From the NCBI RefSeq assembly GCF_015163715.1, contig NZ_JADDUM010000195.1, forward strand, positions 1-42,511: a stretch of 42,511 bases of DNA, given 5' to 3'. The notes under the pieces were generated by a model, which ran no database searches, was not told where the DNA came from, and saw only the letters and a program-made list of their open reading frames with translations. This DNA comes from Pseudomonas cyclaminis. Its GTDB lineage: Bacteria; Pseudomonadota; Gammaproteobacteria; Pseudomonadales; Pseudomonadaceae. The position numbers and the translations under genes were made by a program. Shown here piece by piece: positions 29,426 to 37,095 of this stretch (position 1 is the first letter of the stretch; every line of letters starts with the position of its first letter).

Positions 29426-30020
29426 CCTGGTGGCGCCGACGGCGAGCATCACGCGCCGTCAACGCGAAGCACGCAACGGTCATCGCGGTGTGGCGATCCT
29501 GCTCACCGGCTTGCCCGCCTCGGGCAAGTCGACCCTGGCCCAGGGCCTCCAGGCCGCGCTCTTCGAACAAGGTCGCCAAAGCATCGTGCTCGACGGCGAT
29601 GCCTTGCGCGGCGGTCTCAATAAAGACTTGGGTTTTGCCGACGGCGACCGTGAGGAAAACATCCGCCGTGCCGGCGAACTGGCGGCGCTGCTGGTGGACA
29701 ACGGGCAGATCGTGATCCTGGCCATGATCGCGCCGCTGACCGAATTGCGGGCGGTGTTTGCCCGACGCCTGGGCGCGGATTACCGGGAAGTGTTTTGCAG
29801 CGCCTCCTTGGCGGTGTGCGAAGGGCGCGATCCCAAAGGTCACTACGCACGGGCGCGCCGGGGCGAATTACCAGGATTTACCGGCGTGGGTTCACCCTAT
29901 GAGCCGCCAACGGATACTGCATTGGTGCTGGATACCGGCGTGTTATCGGCACAGCAGTGCGTCGAACGTTTGCTGGCCTGGCTGGCGCCTGGGCTAGACT
30001 CTGGAGAATCACCTTCTTAG
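29409..30020 (+). CDS. cysC: Stand-alone adenylylsulfate (APS) kinase
   Basis: About 203 aa from a GTG that overlaps the TolC stop by 17 bases; TTG 29415 and GTG 29430 are alternatives. It phosphorylates APS to PAPS, the donor for sulfotransferases. The P-loop is GLPASGKST (residues 34-42), after RRQREARNGHRGVAILLT. Also visible are LDGDALRGGLNKDLGF, REENIRRAGELAALL, and RDPKGHYARARRGELPGFTGVGSPYEPP, all expected for CysC. In pseudomonads the assimilatory APS kinase is normally the fused CysNC, so a separate copy here is unusual and fits a dedicated PAPS supply for the sulfotransferase at 20966. Confidence 0.85.
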   Translation: MPLPSNLVAPTASITRRQREARNGHRGVAILLTGLPASGKSTLAQGLQAALFEQGRQSIVLDGDALRGGLNKDLGFADGDREENIRRAGELAALLVDNGQIVILAMIAPLTELRAVFARRLGADYREVFCSASLAVCEGRDPKGHYARARRGELPGFTGVGSPYEPPTDTALVLDTGVLSAQQCVERLLAWLAPGLDSGESPS

Positions 30021-30029
30021 GAGCCCGCC

Positions 30030-30275
30030 ATGGAATCGCCAGTGCATAGCTTGCCGTCATTGTTCAAACAGTTGGGTTTGCCGGATGACCCGAAGAGCAT
30101 TGATCAATTCTTGGCCAGTCATTCACCGCTCAAACCGGATCTGCAATTGGCGGACGCGTTTTTTTGGACCGACAGCCAGCGCGCTTTCTTGCGTGAGGAG
30201 ATTTTGGACGATGCGGATTGGGCGGTGGTGGTGGATGAGCTGAATCTGATGTTGCGCAATGGGCGAGGGGTGTAA
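30030..30275 (+). CDS. DUF2789 family protein
   Basis: An 81-aa protein that fits the DUF2789 pattern: HSLPSLFKQLGLPDDPKSIDQFLASH, then L.DAFFWTDSQRAFLREEILDDADWAVVVDELN. It is small and acidic with no membrane segment, and its function is unknown. It begins nine bases after the APS kinase with a TAGGAG ribosome site, so it may be co-transcribed, though the family occurs widely without sulfation genes. Confidence 0.85.
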   Translation: MESPVHSLPSLFKQLGLPDDPKSIDQFLASHSPLKPDLQLADAFFWTDSQRAFLREEILDDADWAVVVDELNLMLRNGRGV

Positions 30276-30345
30276 AAAAATCTTTTGAAAGCTAAGGTTT
30301 TGTAAAAAAAATGGTGAGCAGTAAAAAAATCTGGCCTTTAAACCC

Positions 30346-30828
30346 GTGACCAGAATTACTCTCATCGGCACTTGTCTGGCGGTCCCGGCCATCGTGGCGC
30401 CCGCACCCGATGCATTATTTGACCATGTGCTGTTTGCTCTCAAGCATGAGGGCGTGAATTTGGCTGTTCTCGCTCAGGTTTTTGAACGGCTTGGGCCTGA
30501 GCCATTTTTGGCGGGATTAACGGAGTCGCCAAACGGCGCGTTTATCCGCAAAGCCTGTTTTTTATGGGAGGGGTTAACGGGGCGGGTGCTGGATGTTGCG
30601 CCAGGCTCACGAAGGTCGCCTGCTCACTGAAGACTATTTGGTTGAGCTCCAAAACAGCATCGTTTCCAACCCTTTCGACAAGGCCGTTGCCTTTCGCCAC
30701 GAACAAAACCACCTGCATATACAGCTTGGTGTTGATGGCTGCGTTAGTCGTTGCGTCCGAGGCAGTGAAAATCTGGAGCGTCTGGCGGTGGAGCAAAAGG
30801 TGCTGACGTTTTCCAGCAGGGCCGCTTA
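30346..30828 (+). pseudogene. Remnant of a Fic-family protein gene
   Basis: Two fragments in different frames look like parts of one Fic protein. The first (from GTG 30346) reads LKHEGVNLAVLAQVFERLGPEPF and FIRKACFLWEGLTGRVLD, an N-terminal Fic-protein region. The second (30593 onward) reads RQAHEGRLLTEDYLVELQNSIVSNPFDKAVAFRHEQNH, normally much further along such proteins. The sequence between is missing, with the join near 30590, and the Fic core HPFxxGNGR is absent. The 3' end diverges after EQNHL. I read this as decay by internal deletion. Confidence 0.6.
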
Positions 30829-30979
30829 GGAGACTGAGCGGTCAATAAGCCGGTTGCACAGACCCAACCATCCACTTGGTCACGGCCACACGGATCCCCC
30901 TGCGCGATGTGATGGGCCAAAACAAGCGCCGCCTGGATGGCCAGGCCGCAGAGCAATCCTGAAGCCAACATCGATCAAA

Positions 30980-31070
30980 ATGTGGGAGGGGGCTTGCCCC
31001 CGATGAGGGAGTGTCAGCGCATGCATCAATGACTGGCCCACCGCAATCGGGGGCAAGCCCCCTCCCACAT
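30980..31070. repeat. REPIN (two inverted REP sequences)
   Basis: Bases 30980-31004 and 31046-31070 are exact reverse complements (25 bp), each with the GTGGGAGGGGGCTTGCCCCC core of the REP class found in P. fluorescens-group genomes. A 41-base spacer separates them. It lies in a typical extragenic position. Confidence 0.9.
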
Positions 31071-31155
31071 GGGTCCTGCGCTGTTGCCGCTGAATCGCTC
31101 CATCCATCGAGAAATTGTTTCAAAACTTGACGGCACAACCACCCTCCATCATATT

Positions 31156-31188
31156 GATAGTTAGCAAACTAACTGTATGCGAACTATC
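31156..31188. promoter_or_regulatory. Nested inverted repeats, candidate MarR operator
   Basis: The inner repeat is AGTTAG-CAAA-CTAACT (31159-31174), perfect in both arms. An outer pair, GATAGTT (31156-31162) and AACTATC (31182-31188), overlaps it. The site is directly upstream of the MarR start, the usual place for MarR autoregulation. Confidence 0.6.
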
Positions 31189-31190
31189 CA

Positions 31191-31628
31191 GTGCCTCACT
31201 CCCTCGAACAACTCCAGATGAACCTCAGCAGCAGCATGGTGGTGGGCGCCCGTAACTGGCGCAAAATCTGCCAGAGCACGCTGGTGAGCTACGGCATCTC
31301 CGAAGCCTGCGCCGTGCCGCTCTTGATGATCGGTCGTTTGGGCGACGGTGTGCACCAGGTCAAAGTGGCCCAGGCCTCTGGCATGGAAAGCCCGTCCCTG
31401 GTGCGCCTGCTTGATCGCCTGTGCAGTGACGGCTACGTGTGTCGCACCGAAGACGCCCACGACCGTCGTGCCAAGGCCTTGAGCCTCACCGAGCGTGGCC
31501 GTGAGCTGGTGCAGGCGGTGGAAGTGCAATTGGTGCGCCTGCGCCGTGAAGTGCTGGCGCAGATCACCCCCGCCGATATGGAGGCCGCGCTGCGTGTGCT
31601 GCGGGCCTTTGAGGCGGCGACGCTTTGA
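31191..31628 (+). CDS. MarR-family transcriptional regulator
   Basis: A 145-aa winged-helix regulator. The DNA-recognition part is VAQASGMESPSLVRLLDRLCSDGYVCRTEDAHDRRAKALSLTERG, including the DRR wing motif common to MarR proteins. Helices at both ends should form the dimer. It is followed by an Aae-like efflux operon whose FUSC start overlaps its stop, so it probably senses an aromatic or related compound and represses itself and the efflux genes through the repeats at 31156-31188. The start may be GTG 31191 or ATG 31218; neither has a strong ribosome site. Confidence 0.88.
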   Translation: MPHSLEQLQMNLSSSMVVGARNWRKICQSTLVSYGISEACAVPLLMIGRLGDGVHQVKVAQASGMESPSLVRLLDRLCSDGYVCRTEDAHDRRAKALSLTERGRELVQAVEVQLVRLRREVLAQITPADMEAALRVLRAFEAATL

Positions 31629-33703
31629 ACGGGTTCTTTAGCGGTTTTCCGCCCGCCCGCGACTGGTTCTACGGCGTGCGTACCTTCGCCGCGTCGATGA
31701 TCGCGCTGTACATCGCCATGCTCATGCAAATGCCGCGTCCCTATTGGGCGATGGCCACGGTGTATATCGTCTCCAGCCCGTTTGTCGGCCCCACCAGTTC
31801 CAAGGCCCTGTACCGCGCCATTGGCACCTTGATGGGCGCGGCGGCGGCGGTGTTCTTTGTGCCGATGTTCGTGCAGTCGCCATACATCCTGGTGGTGGTG
31901 ATTGCCTTGTGGACGGGCACGTTGCTGTTTCTCTCCATGCACCTGCGCACCGCCAACAACTATGCGCTGATGCTGGCCGGCTACACGCTGCCGCTGATCG
32001 CCCTGCCCGTGGTGGATAACCCGCTGGCGGTATGGGATGTCGCCGAGGCGCGGACTGAAGAAATCTTCCTCGGCATTGCGGTCGCCGCCGTAGTGGGCGC
32101 GATGTTCTGGCCGCGCCGCCTGATGCCGGTATTCGATGGCTCGGTGGCCAAGTGGTTTGCCGATGCCCAGGTCTACAGCCAGCGCTTTCTGACGCGCAAC
32201 GTGGCGCCTGAAGAGGTCAGCACCCTGCGCGGCGGCATGGTTGCCACCTTCAACACCCTTGAATTGATGATCGGCCAGTTGCCCCACGAAGGCGCACGGC
32301 CGCAGACGGTGCGCAACACCAAGGAACTGCGTGGGCGCATGATCCATCTGCTGCCGGTGGTGGATGCCCTGGATGATGCCTTGTACGCCATCGAACACCG
32401 TGCGCCGGAATTTCTCGAGCGCATCAAGCCGATCCTGGAAGCCACCAGCCAATGGCTGGAAGCCACCAAAGAAAGCGCACCCATGGAAAGCTGGCGCGCC
32501 CTGCGTGATCAGGTCGATGCCCTGCAACCCCAAGGCGAAGCGCTGGATGATCGCCACACCCTGTTGTTCTCCAACGCGCTGTACCGCCTGGGCGAATGGA
32601 TCGACCTGTGGCAAGACTGCCGCAGCCTGCAGGCCGCGATCCAGTGCGAAAGCCAAGACACCTGGCGCGCCGTATACCGTCACTGGCGCCTGGGCCGGCT
32701 TACGCCATTCCTCGACCGTGGCCTGATGTTCTACTCGGCGTTTTCCACCGTTACGGCGATCATCGTTGCCTCGGTGCTGTGGATTCTGCTGGGCTGGACC
32801 GACGGCGGCAGCGCCGTGATCCTGGCCGCCGTGGCGTGCAGCTTCTTCGCGTCGATGGACGACCCGGCGCCGCAGATCTATCGATTCTTTTTCTGGACCG
32901 CCATGTCGGTGCTGTTCGCCAGCCTGTACCTGTTTCTGGTGCTGCCCAACCTGCACGATTTCCCGATGCTGGTGCTGGCGTTCGCGGTGCCGTTTATCTG
33001 CATCGGCACCCTCACCGTGCAGCCGCGTTTCTACTTGGGCATGTTGCTGACGCTGGTGAACACCTCGTCGTTTATCAGCATCCAGGGCGCCTACGACGCG
33101 GACTTCCTCAACTTCGCCAACGTCAACCTGGCCGGGCCCGTGGGCCTGCTGTTTGCCTTTGTGTGGACGTTGGTCGCACGGCCTTTTGGCGCCGAATTCG
33201 CGGCCAAGCGCCTGACCCGTTTCAGTTGGCGCGACATCGTCGGCCTCACCGAACCCGCCACCCTGGCCGAACACCGGCACCTGGCCGTGCAAATGCTCGA
33301 CCGCCTGATGCAGCACCTGCCGCGCCTGGCCCTCACCGGCCAGGACACCGGCATCGCCCTGCGCGATTTGCGCGTGGCGCTGAACCTGCTCGACCTGCTG
33401 GCCTATTCGCCGCGCATCCTCGGCGTGCCACGGGTGTTGCTCAACCAAGTGGTGGAAGGCGTCGGCGCTTACTTCAAGGCCTGCCTCAAGGCGGGTGAAC
33501 GCTTGCCCGCGCCCAGCGGTCTGCTGATGACCCTGGACCGCACGCGCCGCGCCCTCAACGGGCAAGGCCTGCAAGACGAAGACGATACCCGCCTGCACCT
33601 GTTGCACGCCTTGGCCGGCCTGCGCCTGGCGCTGCTGCCCGGCGTCGAATTTATTGGTGGCACGGAGCTTGAAGCGCCGCTGCCGGATGGAGCGCCTTTA
33701 TGA
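31625..33703 (+). CDS. FUSC-family efflux protein (AaeB-like)
   Basis: A 692-aa inner membrane protein with two membrane blocks: about residues 15-165 (FAASMIALYIAMLMQMPRPYWAMATVYIVSSP) and about 365-520 (VILAAVACSFFASMDDPAPQIYRFFFWT), separated and followed by soluble helical domains. This is the layout of AaeB, which exports hydroxylated aromatic acids in E. coli. The start is probably the TTG overlapping the MarR stop (TTGA). The stop overlaps the DUF1656 start, and the operon continues with an adaptor and an outer membrane factor. The substrate is not provable from sequence; aromatic acids are likely. Confidence 0.9.
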   Translation: MNGFFSGFPPARDWFYGVRTFAASMIALYIAMLMQMPRPYWAMATVYIVSSPFVGPTSSKALYRAIGTLMGAAAAVFFVPMFVQSPYILVVVIALWTGTLLFLSMHLRTANNYALMLAGYTLPLIALPVVDNPLAVWDVAEARTEEIFLGIAVAAVVGAMFWPRRLMPVFDGSVAKWFADAQVYSQRFLTRNVAPEEVSTLRGGMVATFNTLELMIGQLPHEGARPQTVRNTKELRGRMIHLLPVVDALDDALYAIEHRAPEFLERIKPILEATSQWLEATKESAPMESWRALRDQVDALQPQGEALDDRHTLLFSNALYRLGEWIDLWQDCRSLQAAIQCESQDTWRAVYRHWRLGRLTPFLDRGLMFYSAFSTVTAIIVASVLWILLGWTDGGSAVILAAVACSFFASMDDPAPQIYRFFFWTAMSVLFASLYLFLVLPNLHDFPMLVLAFAVPFICIGTLTVQPRFYLGMLLTLVNTSSFISIQGAYDADFLNFANVNLAGPVGLLFAFVWTLVARPFGAEFAAKRLTRFSWRDIVGLTEPATLAEHRHLAVQMLDRLMQHLPRLALTGQDTGIALRDLRVALNLLDLLAYSPRILGVPRVLLNQVVEGVGAYFKACLKAGERLPAPSGLLMTLDRTRRALNGQGLQDEDDTRLHLLHALAGLRLALLPGVEFIGGTELEAPLPDGAPL

Positions 33704-33909
33704 TCGGTGATCTGGATATCAGCGGGGTGTTCCTGCCCACGCTGCTGGTGCTGATGGGCATTACGTACGTGTTGTTCCTGGTGGTGCACGGGCTGTTGAC
33801 GCGCATGCACTTCTATCGCCTGGTCTGGCACCGGGCATTGTTCAATGTGGGGCTCTACGCGCTGTTGCTGGGCGCGGTGGACTCACTCAGTCGATACCTG
33901 ATGACATGA
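33700..33909 (+). CDS. DUF1656 small membrane protein (AaeX-like)
   Basis: A 69-aa protein with two membrane helices (VFLPTLLVLMGITYVLFLVV and LFNVGLYALLLGAVDSL). It begins with the IGDLDISGVFLP pattern typical of DUF1656/AaeX proteins that always accompany FUSC pumps. ATGA overlaps tie it to the pump gene before and the adaptor gene after. Its exact role in the pump is unknown. Confidence 0.92.
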   Translation: MIGDLDISGVFLPTLLVLMGITYVLFLVVHGLLTRMHFYRLVWHRALFNVGLYALLLGAVDSLSRYLMT

Positions 33910-34796
33910 AAAAACCTTTTTTGACCATCGGCCGTGTAGTCCTGACGCTGTTGATCGTGAGCTTCGCGGTCGTCGTTGTGTGGCGCATGGTCATGTACTA
34001 CATGTTTGCGCCCTGGACCCGCGACGGCCACATCCGTGCCGACATCGTGCAGATCGCTCCGGACGTGTCCGGGCTGATCCAGCGCGTGGACGTGCACGAT
34101 AACCAGTTGGTGACCAAGGGCCAGGTGCTGTTTGCCGTCGACCAGGACCGCTTCAAGCTGGCCCTGCGCCAGGCCGAGGCCGCCGTGGCCGACCGCCAGG
34201 AAACCCTGGCCCAGGCCAGCCGCGAGTACAAGCGTAACCGTGGCCTCGGCAACCTGGTGCCCAGCGAGCAACTGGAAGAAAGCCAGTCCCGCGTGGCCCG
34301 TGCCCAGTCGGCCCTGGCCGAAGCGCAAGTGACAGTGGATTCGGCCCAACTCAACCTGGATCGCTCGGTGATCCGCAGCCCGGTGGACGGCTACGTCAAC
34401 GACCGTGCGCCACGAACCCAGGAATTTGTCACCGCTGGCCGCCCAGTACTGTCGGTGGTGGACAGCAATTCCTTCCATATCGACGGCTATTTCGAAGAGA
34501 CCAAGCTCGACGGCATCCACGTCGGCATGGCCGTGGACATCCGCGTGATCGGCGACAACGCCCGCCTGCGCGGCCATGTGCAGAGCATCGTCGCCGGTAT
34601 CGAAGACCGCGACCGCAGCAGCGGCTCCAATCTGCTGCCCAACGTCAACCCGGCGTTCAGTTGGGTACGCCTGGCCCAGCGGATTCCGGTGCGCATCGCC
34701 TTTGACGACGTGCCGGCGGACTTCCGCATGATCGCCGGGCGCACAGCCACAGTGTCGATCATTGGCGACAAACCCAGTGACGGAGCCACGCCATGA
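33906..34796 (+). CDS. HlyD-family adaptor of the FUSC pump (AaeA-like)
   Basis: A 296-aa membrane fusion protein with one N-terminal anchor (about residues 10-32). The periplasmic part opens with WTRDGHIRADIVQIAPDVSGLIQRVDVHDNQLVTKGQVLFAVD, the signature of this adaptor branch, then has a short coiled coil (RQAEAAVADRQETLAQASREYKRN region) and the second lipoyl half VIRSPVDGYVNDRAPR. It overlaps DUF1656 and the outer membrane factor by ATGA, so the four efflux genes are translationally coupled. Confidence 0.93.
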   Translation: MKKPFLTIGRVVLTLLIVSFAVVVVWRMVMYYMFAPWTRDGHIRADIVQIAPDVSGLIQRVDVHDNQLVTKGQVLFAVDQDRFKLALRQAEAAVADRQETLAQASREYKRNRGLGNLVPSEQLEESQSRVARAQSALAEAQVTVDSAQLNLDRSVIRSPVDGYVNDRAPRTQEFVTAGRPVLSVVDSNSFHIDGYFEETKLDGIHVGMAVDIRVIGDNARLRGHVQSIVAGIEDRDRSSGSNLLPNVNPAFSWVRLAQRIPVRIAFDDVPADFRMIAGRTATVSIIGDKPSDGATP

Positions 34797-36235
34797 AGCA
34801 GCTGTTGGCAACCGCCGCGCTGGGTGTGCTGCTGTCGGCCTGCCAAGTGGTAGGCCCCGATTACCAACTGCCGGGTCAGGCCGCCGTCAACCGTGGCGAC
34901 CTGCAAGGGCAACTCGCGGGCGAGGGCGCCAACGTGGTGTCGGCGCCGGTGCCGAGCGACTGGTGGAAGCTGTACAAGGACCCGCGCCTGGATGAGCTGG
35001 TGCGCCAGGCCATGGCGTCCAACACCGACTTGCGCGTGGCCGCCGCCAACCTGCAGCGTGCGCGTTTCCAGACCCAACAGGCTGAATCCGCCGGCGGCTG
35101 GAGCCTCGGCGCCAAGGCCGAGGCGCAGCGCCTGCAGGAGTCCGGCGAAGCATTTTTGCTGGCCGACAAAGTGCCGGTGGGTAACATCGGCAGCGTCGGC
35201 ATTACCACCTCGTATCAATTCGACCTGTTCGGCACCTTGCAACGCGGCATCGAAAGCGCCCAGGCCAGCGCCGATGCGGCCCAGGCCGCTGCCGATATCG
35301 CACGCATCACCCTGGTGGCCGATGTGGTGCGTTCCTACACCCAGGTGTGCGCGGCCAACGAAGAACTGGCGATTGCCAACGAGTCCCTGGACCTGCAAGC
35401 CCAGAGCACCAAACTGACCCAACGCCTGCGCGACGCCGGCCGTGGCGACGAAACCCAGGTCACCCGTTCGCAAACCCAGTACAAATCCCTGCGCGCCGAC
35501 ATGCCGCGCTACGAAGCGGCGCGCCAGGCCGGGTTGTTCCGCCTGTCGATGCTGCTGGCCAAGCCGCTGGACCAGTTGCCAGCGGGCACCGGCAGCTGCG
35601 CCGAGCTGCCGCACATCGCCCAACTGCTGCCCGTGGGTGATGGCGCGGCCCTGCTCAAGCGCCGCCCCGACGTGCGCCAGGCCGAACGCCAACTGGCCGC
35701 CGCCACTGCTCGTATCGGCGTGGCCACCGGCGCCCTGTACCCGGACATCGCCATCGGCGCCACGGTGGGCACCGTCGGCCTGCTCGAAAACCTCGGCACG
35801 CCTGCGACCAACCGCTGGGGCTTTGGCCCGATGATCAGTTGGACCGTGCCGACCAACGGCGCCCGCGCCCGTATCCACGAAGCCGAAGCGGCGACCCAGG
35901 GCGCCCTGGCGCATTTCGACGGAGTGGTACTCAACGCCATCCGCGAAACCCAGACCGGCCTGGCGCAGTACACGGCGCAGTTGCAACGCCGAGACGCGCT
36001 GGCGGAAGCCGGCGCGTCCGCCAAGGAAGCAGCGGGGCAGACCCACCGCTTCTTCCAGGCCGGCCGTGCGTCGTTCCTGGCGGATCTGCAAGCCACTCGC
36101 ACCTACACCGATGTGCGTGCGCAGTTGGCGGCGGCCAACACCCAGGTTGCGATGAGTCAGATCGACCTGTTCCTGGCGTTGGGCGGCGGCTGGGAAAGCG
36201 GACGAACGCAACCTGCACAAGCCAGCAAACCCTGA
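34793..36235 (+). CDS. Outer membrane efflux lipoprotein, NodT family, of the FUSC pump
   Basis: A 480-aa TolC-like channel with a lipobox LSAC (Cys at residue 18), followed by QVVGPDYQLPG. The duplicated helical halves include ALLKRRPDVRQAERQLAAATARIGVATGALYPDI, and the end is LALGGGWESGR. It is the last gene of the aae-like operon. It is similar in layout to the product of 2741-4186 but clearly a separate family member, so the two pumps do not look like recent copies. Confidence 0.93.
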   Translation: MKQLLATAALGVLLSACQVVGPDYQLPGQAAVNRGDLQGQLAGEGANVVSAPVPSDWWKLYKDPRLDELVRQAMASNTDLRVAAANLQRARFQTQQAESAGGWSLGAKAEAQRLQESGEAFLLADKVPVGNIGSVGITTSYQFDLFGTLQRGIESAQASADAAQAAADIARITLVADVVRSYTQVCAANEELAIANESLDLQAQSTKLTQRLRDAGRGDETQVTRSQTQYKSLRADMPRYEAARQAGLFRLSMLLAKPLDQLPAGTGSCAELPHIAQLLPVGDGAALLKRRPDVRQAERQLAAATARIGVATGALYPDIAIGATVGTVGLLENLGTPATNRWGFGPMISWTVPTNGARARIHEAEAATQGALAHFDGVVLNAIRETQTGLAQYTAQLQRRDALAEAGASAKEAAGQTHRFFQAGRASFLADLQATRTYTDVRAQLAAANTQVAMSQIDLFLALGGGWESGRTQPAQASKP

Positions 36236-36316
36236 GCAGATAGCTATGCTTTGTCAGGTGGGGCGCCGTGATGCCCTGCCTGACACTGCTCGCGTTTGCT
36301 CATGGGGATTCCAATA

Positions 36317-36949
36317 ATGAAAAACCCTTATGCTCCCGCTTTCTGGTGCGTGCTCTTCGCACTGGTGCTGTTATCGGCCGCGTATTTCTACGGCGTCATG
36401 CTCGCTCACCAGCTCGACAAGGCCATGGTCTTTCTCGACAGCGCCTGCCTGGTGATCGGTACCTTGTCCATCGGCGTGGTGGCCTGGGCTTCTTACCAAA
36501 ATCAACGCATCAAGAAAAAACTCCTCGAACAAGGCAAGACCCGCGTGGCGATCTGGGACACCAAGGTTGCGCTGCGCCGGGTGGAAACGGTGTTCGACCG
36601 TTATTTCTGGGGCAGCTATTGGCAGCCGGGGCGCACGTTCCAGGAAGTCATGGGCGACCTCACCGGCACGCCGTTGGAAAAAAGCCTCGAAGTCCTGAAA
36701 AAACAGTGCGTGGCCCTCGATCAGCAGGTCGCCGAGGGTAGGCACTGGCTCAATAATGCGCGGGAATTGTCTGATGTTGCGACACAGATGGCCCGTGAAC
36801 GCTATCAGCTGGACTTCTGCGACCCCAAGGCCGACACCCCCGGCAACGCGGTGATACACCGCGAGTTTGAGGTGCTGGTGTACACCTGGACGGCGCGCTT
36901 GAAGAGTTTTGATCACCAGTTGGATGAAATCGAGCTGGAGTATTCCTGA
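36317..36949 (+). CDS. Membrane protein of unknown function, 210 aa
   Basis: Two membrane helices near the N-terminus (FWCVLFALVLLSAAYFYGVML and ACLVIGTLSIGVVAWASY), then a cytoplasmic helical domain with many charged residues (NQRIKKKLLEQGKTRVAIWDTKVALRRVETVFDRYFWGSYW). I do not recognise a family. ATG 36317 is preferred over an upstream start because of a GGGGA ribosome site eight bases before it. It stands alone between the efflux operon and the DUF945 gene. Confidence 0.75.
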   Translation: MKNPYAPAFWCVLFALVLLSAAYFYGVMLAHQLDKAMVFLDSACLVIGTLSIGVVAWASYQNQRIKKKLLEQGKTRVAIWDTKVALRRVETVFDRYFWGSYWQPGRTFQEVMGDLTGTPLEKSLEVLKKQCVALDQQVAEGRHWLNNARELSDVATQMARERYQLDFCDPKADTPGNAVIHREFEVLVYTWTARLKSFDHQLDEIELEYS

Positions 36950-37012
36950 ACTACTACTGAACTGATCCCTCTGAAAGGCTGGGCCGTTTAAGGCCGCCAG
37001 TGCTAATCTTCC

Positions 37013-37054
37013 CCCGCTTTCGGCGGGCTTGAGCCAACCCCTACGGGGTTCAAG
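37013..37054 (+). promoter_or_regulatory. Two stem-loops upstream of the DUF945 gene
   Basis: The first hairpin is CCCGC-tttcg-GCGGG (37013-37027). The second is AACCCC-TAC-GGGGTT (37036-37050), extended by CTTG (37028-37031) and CAAG (37051-37054) with a four-base bulge. They lie 42 bases before the DUF945 start. They could terminate upstream transcripts or form a structured leader. Confidence 0.45.
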
Positions 37055-37095
37055 GAAGACAGCCCACTTCTCACAGGATTTGATCAGGTCACTTC

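Larger units (their letters stand above)
30829..31190. other. Intergenic stretch without a gene
   Basis: This 362-base gap between the Fic remnant and the MarR gene holds one REPIN (30980-31070) and the nested inverted repeats of the MarR promoter (31156-31188). I see no convincing coding frame in the rest. Confidence 0.6.

Noticed and set aside
31433..33607. A 724-codon minus-strand open frame opposite the FUSC gene
   Set aside because: Its composition is that of a shadow frame and it has no signal or family motif; the plus-strand FUSC protein is unmistakable.
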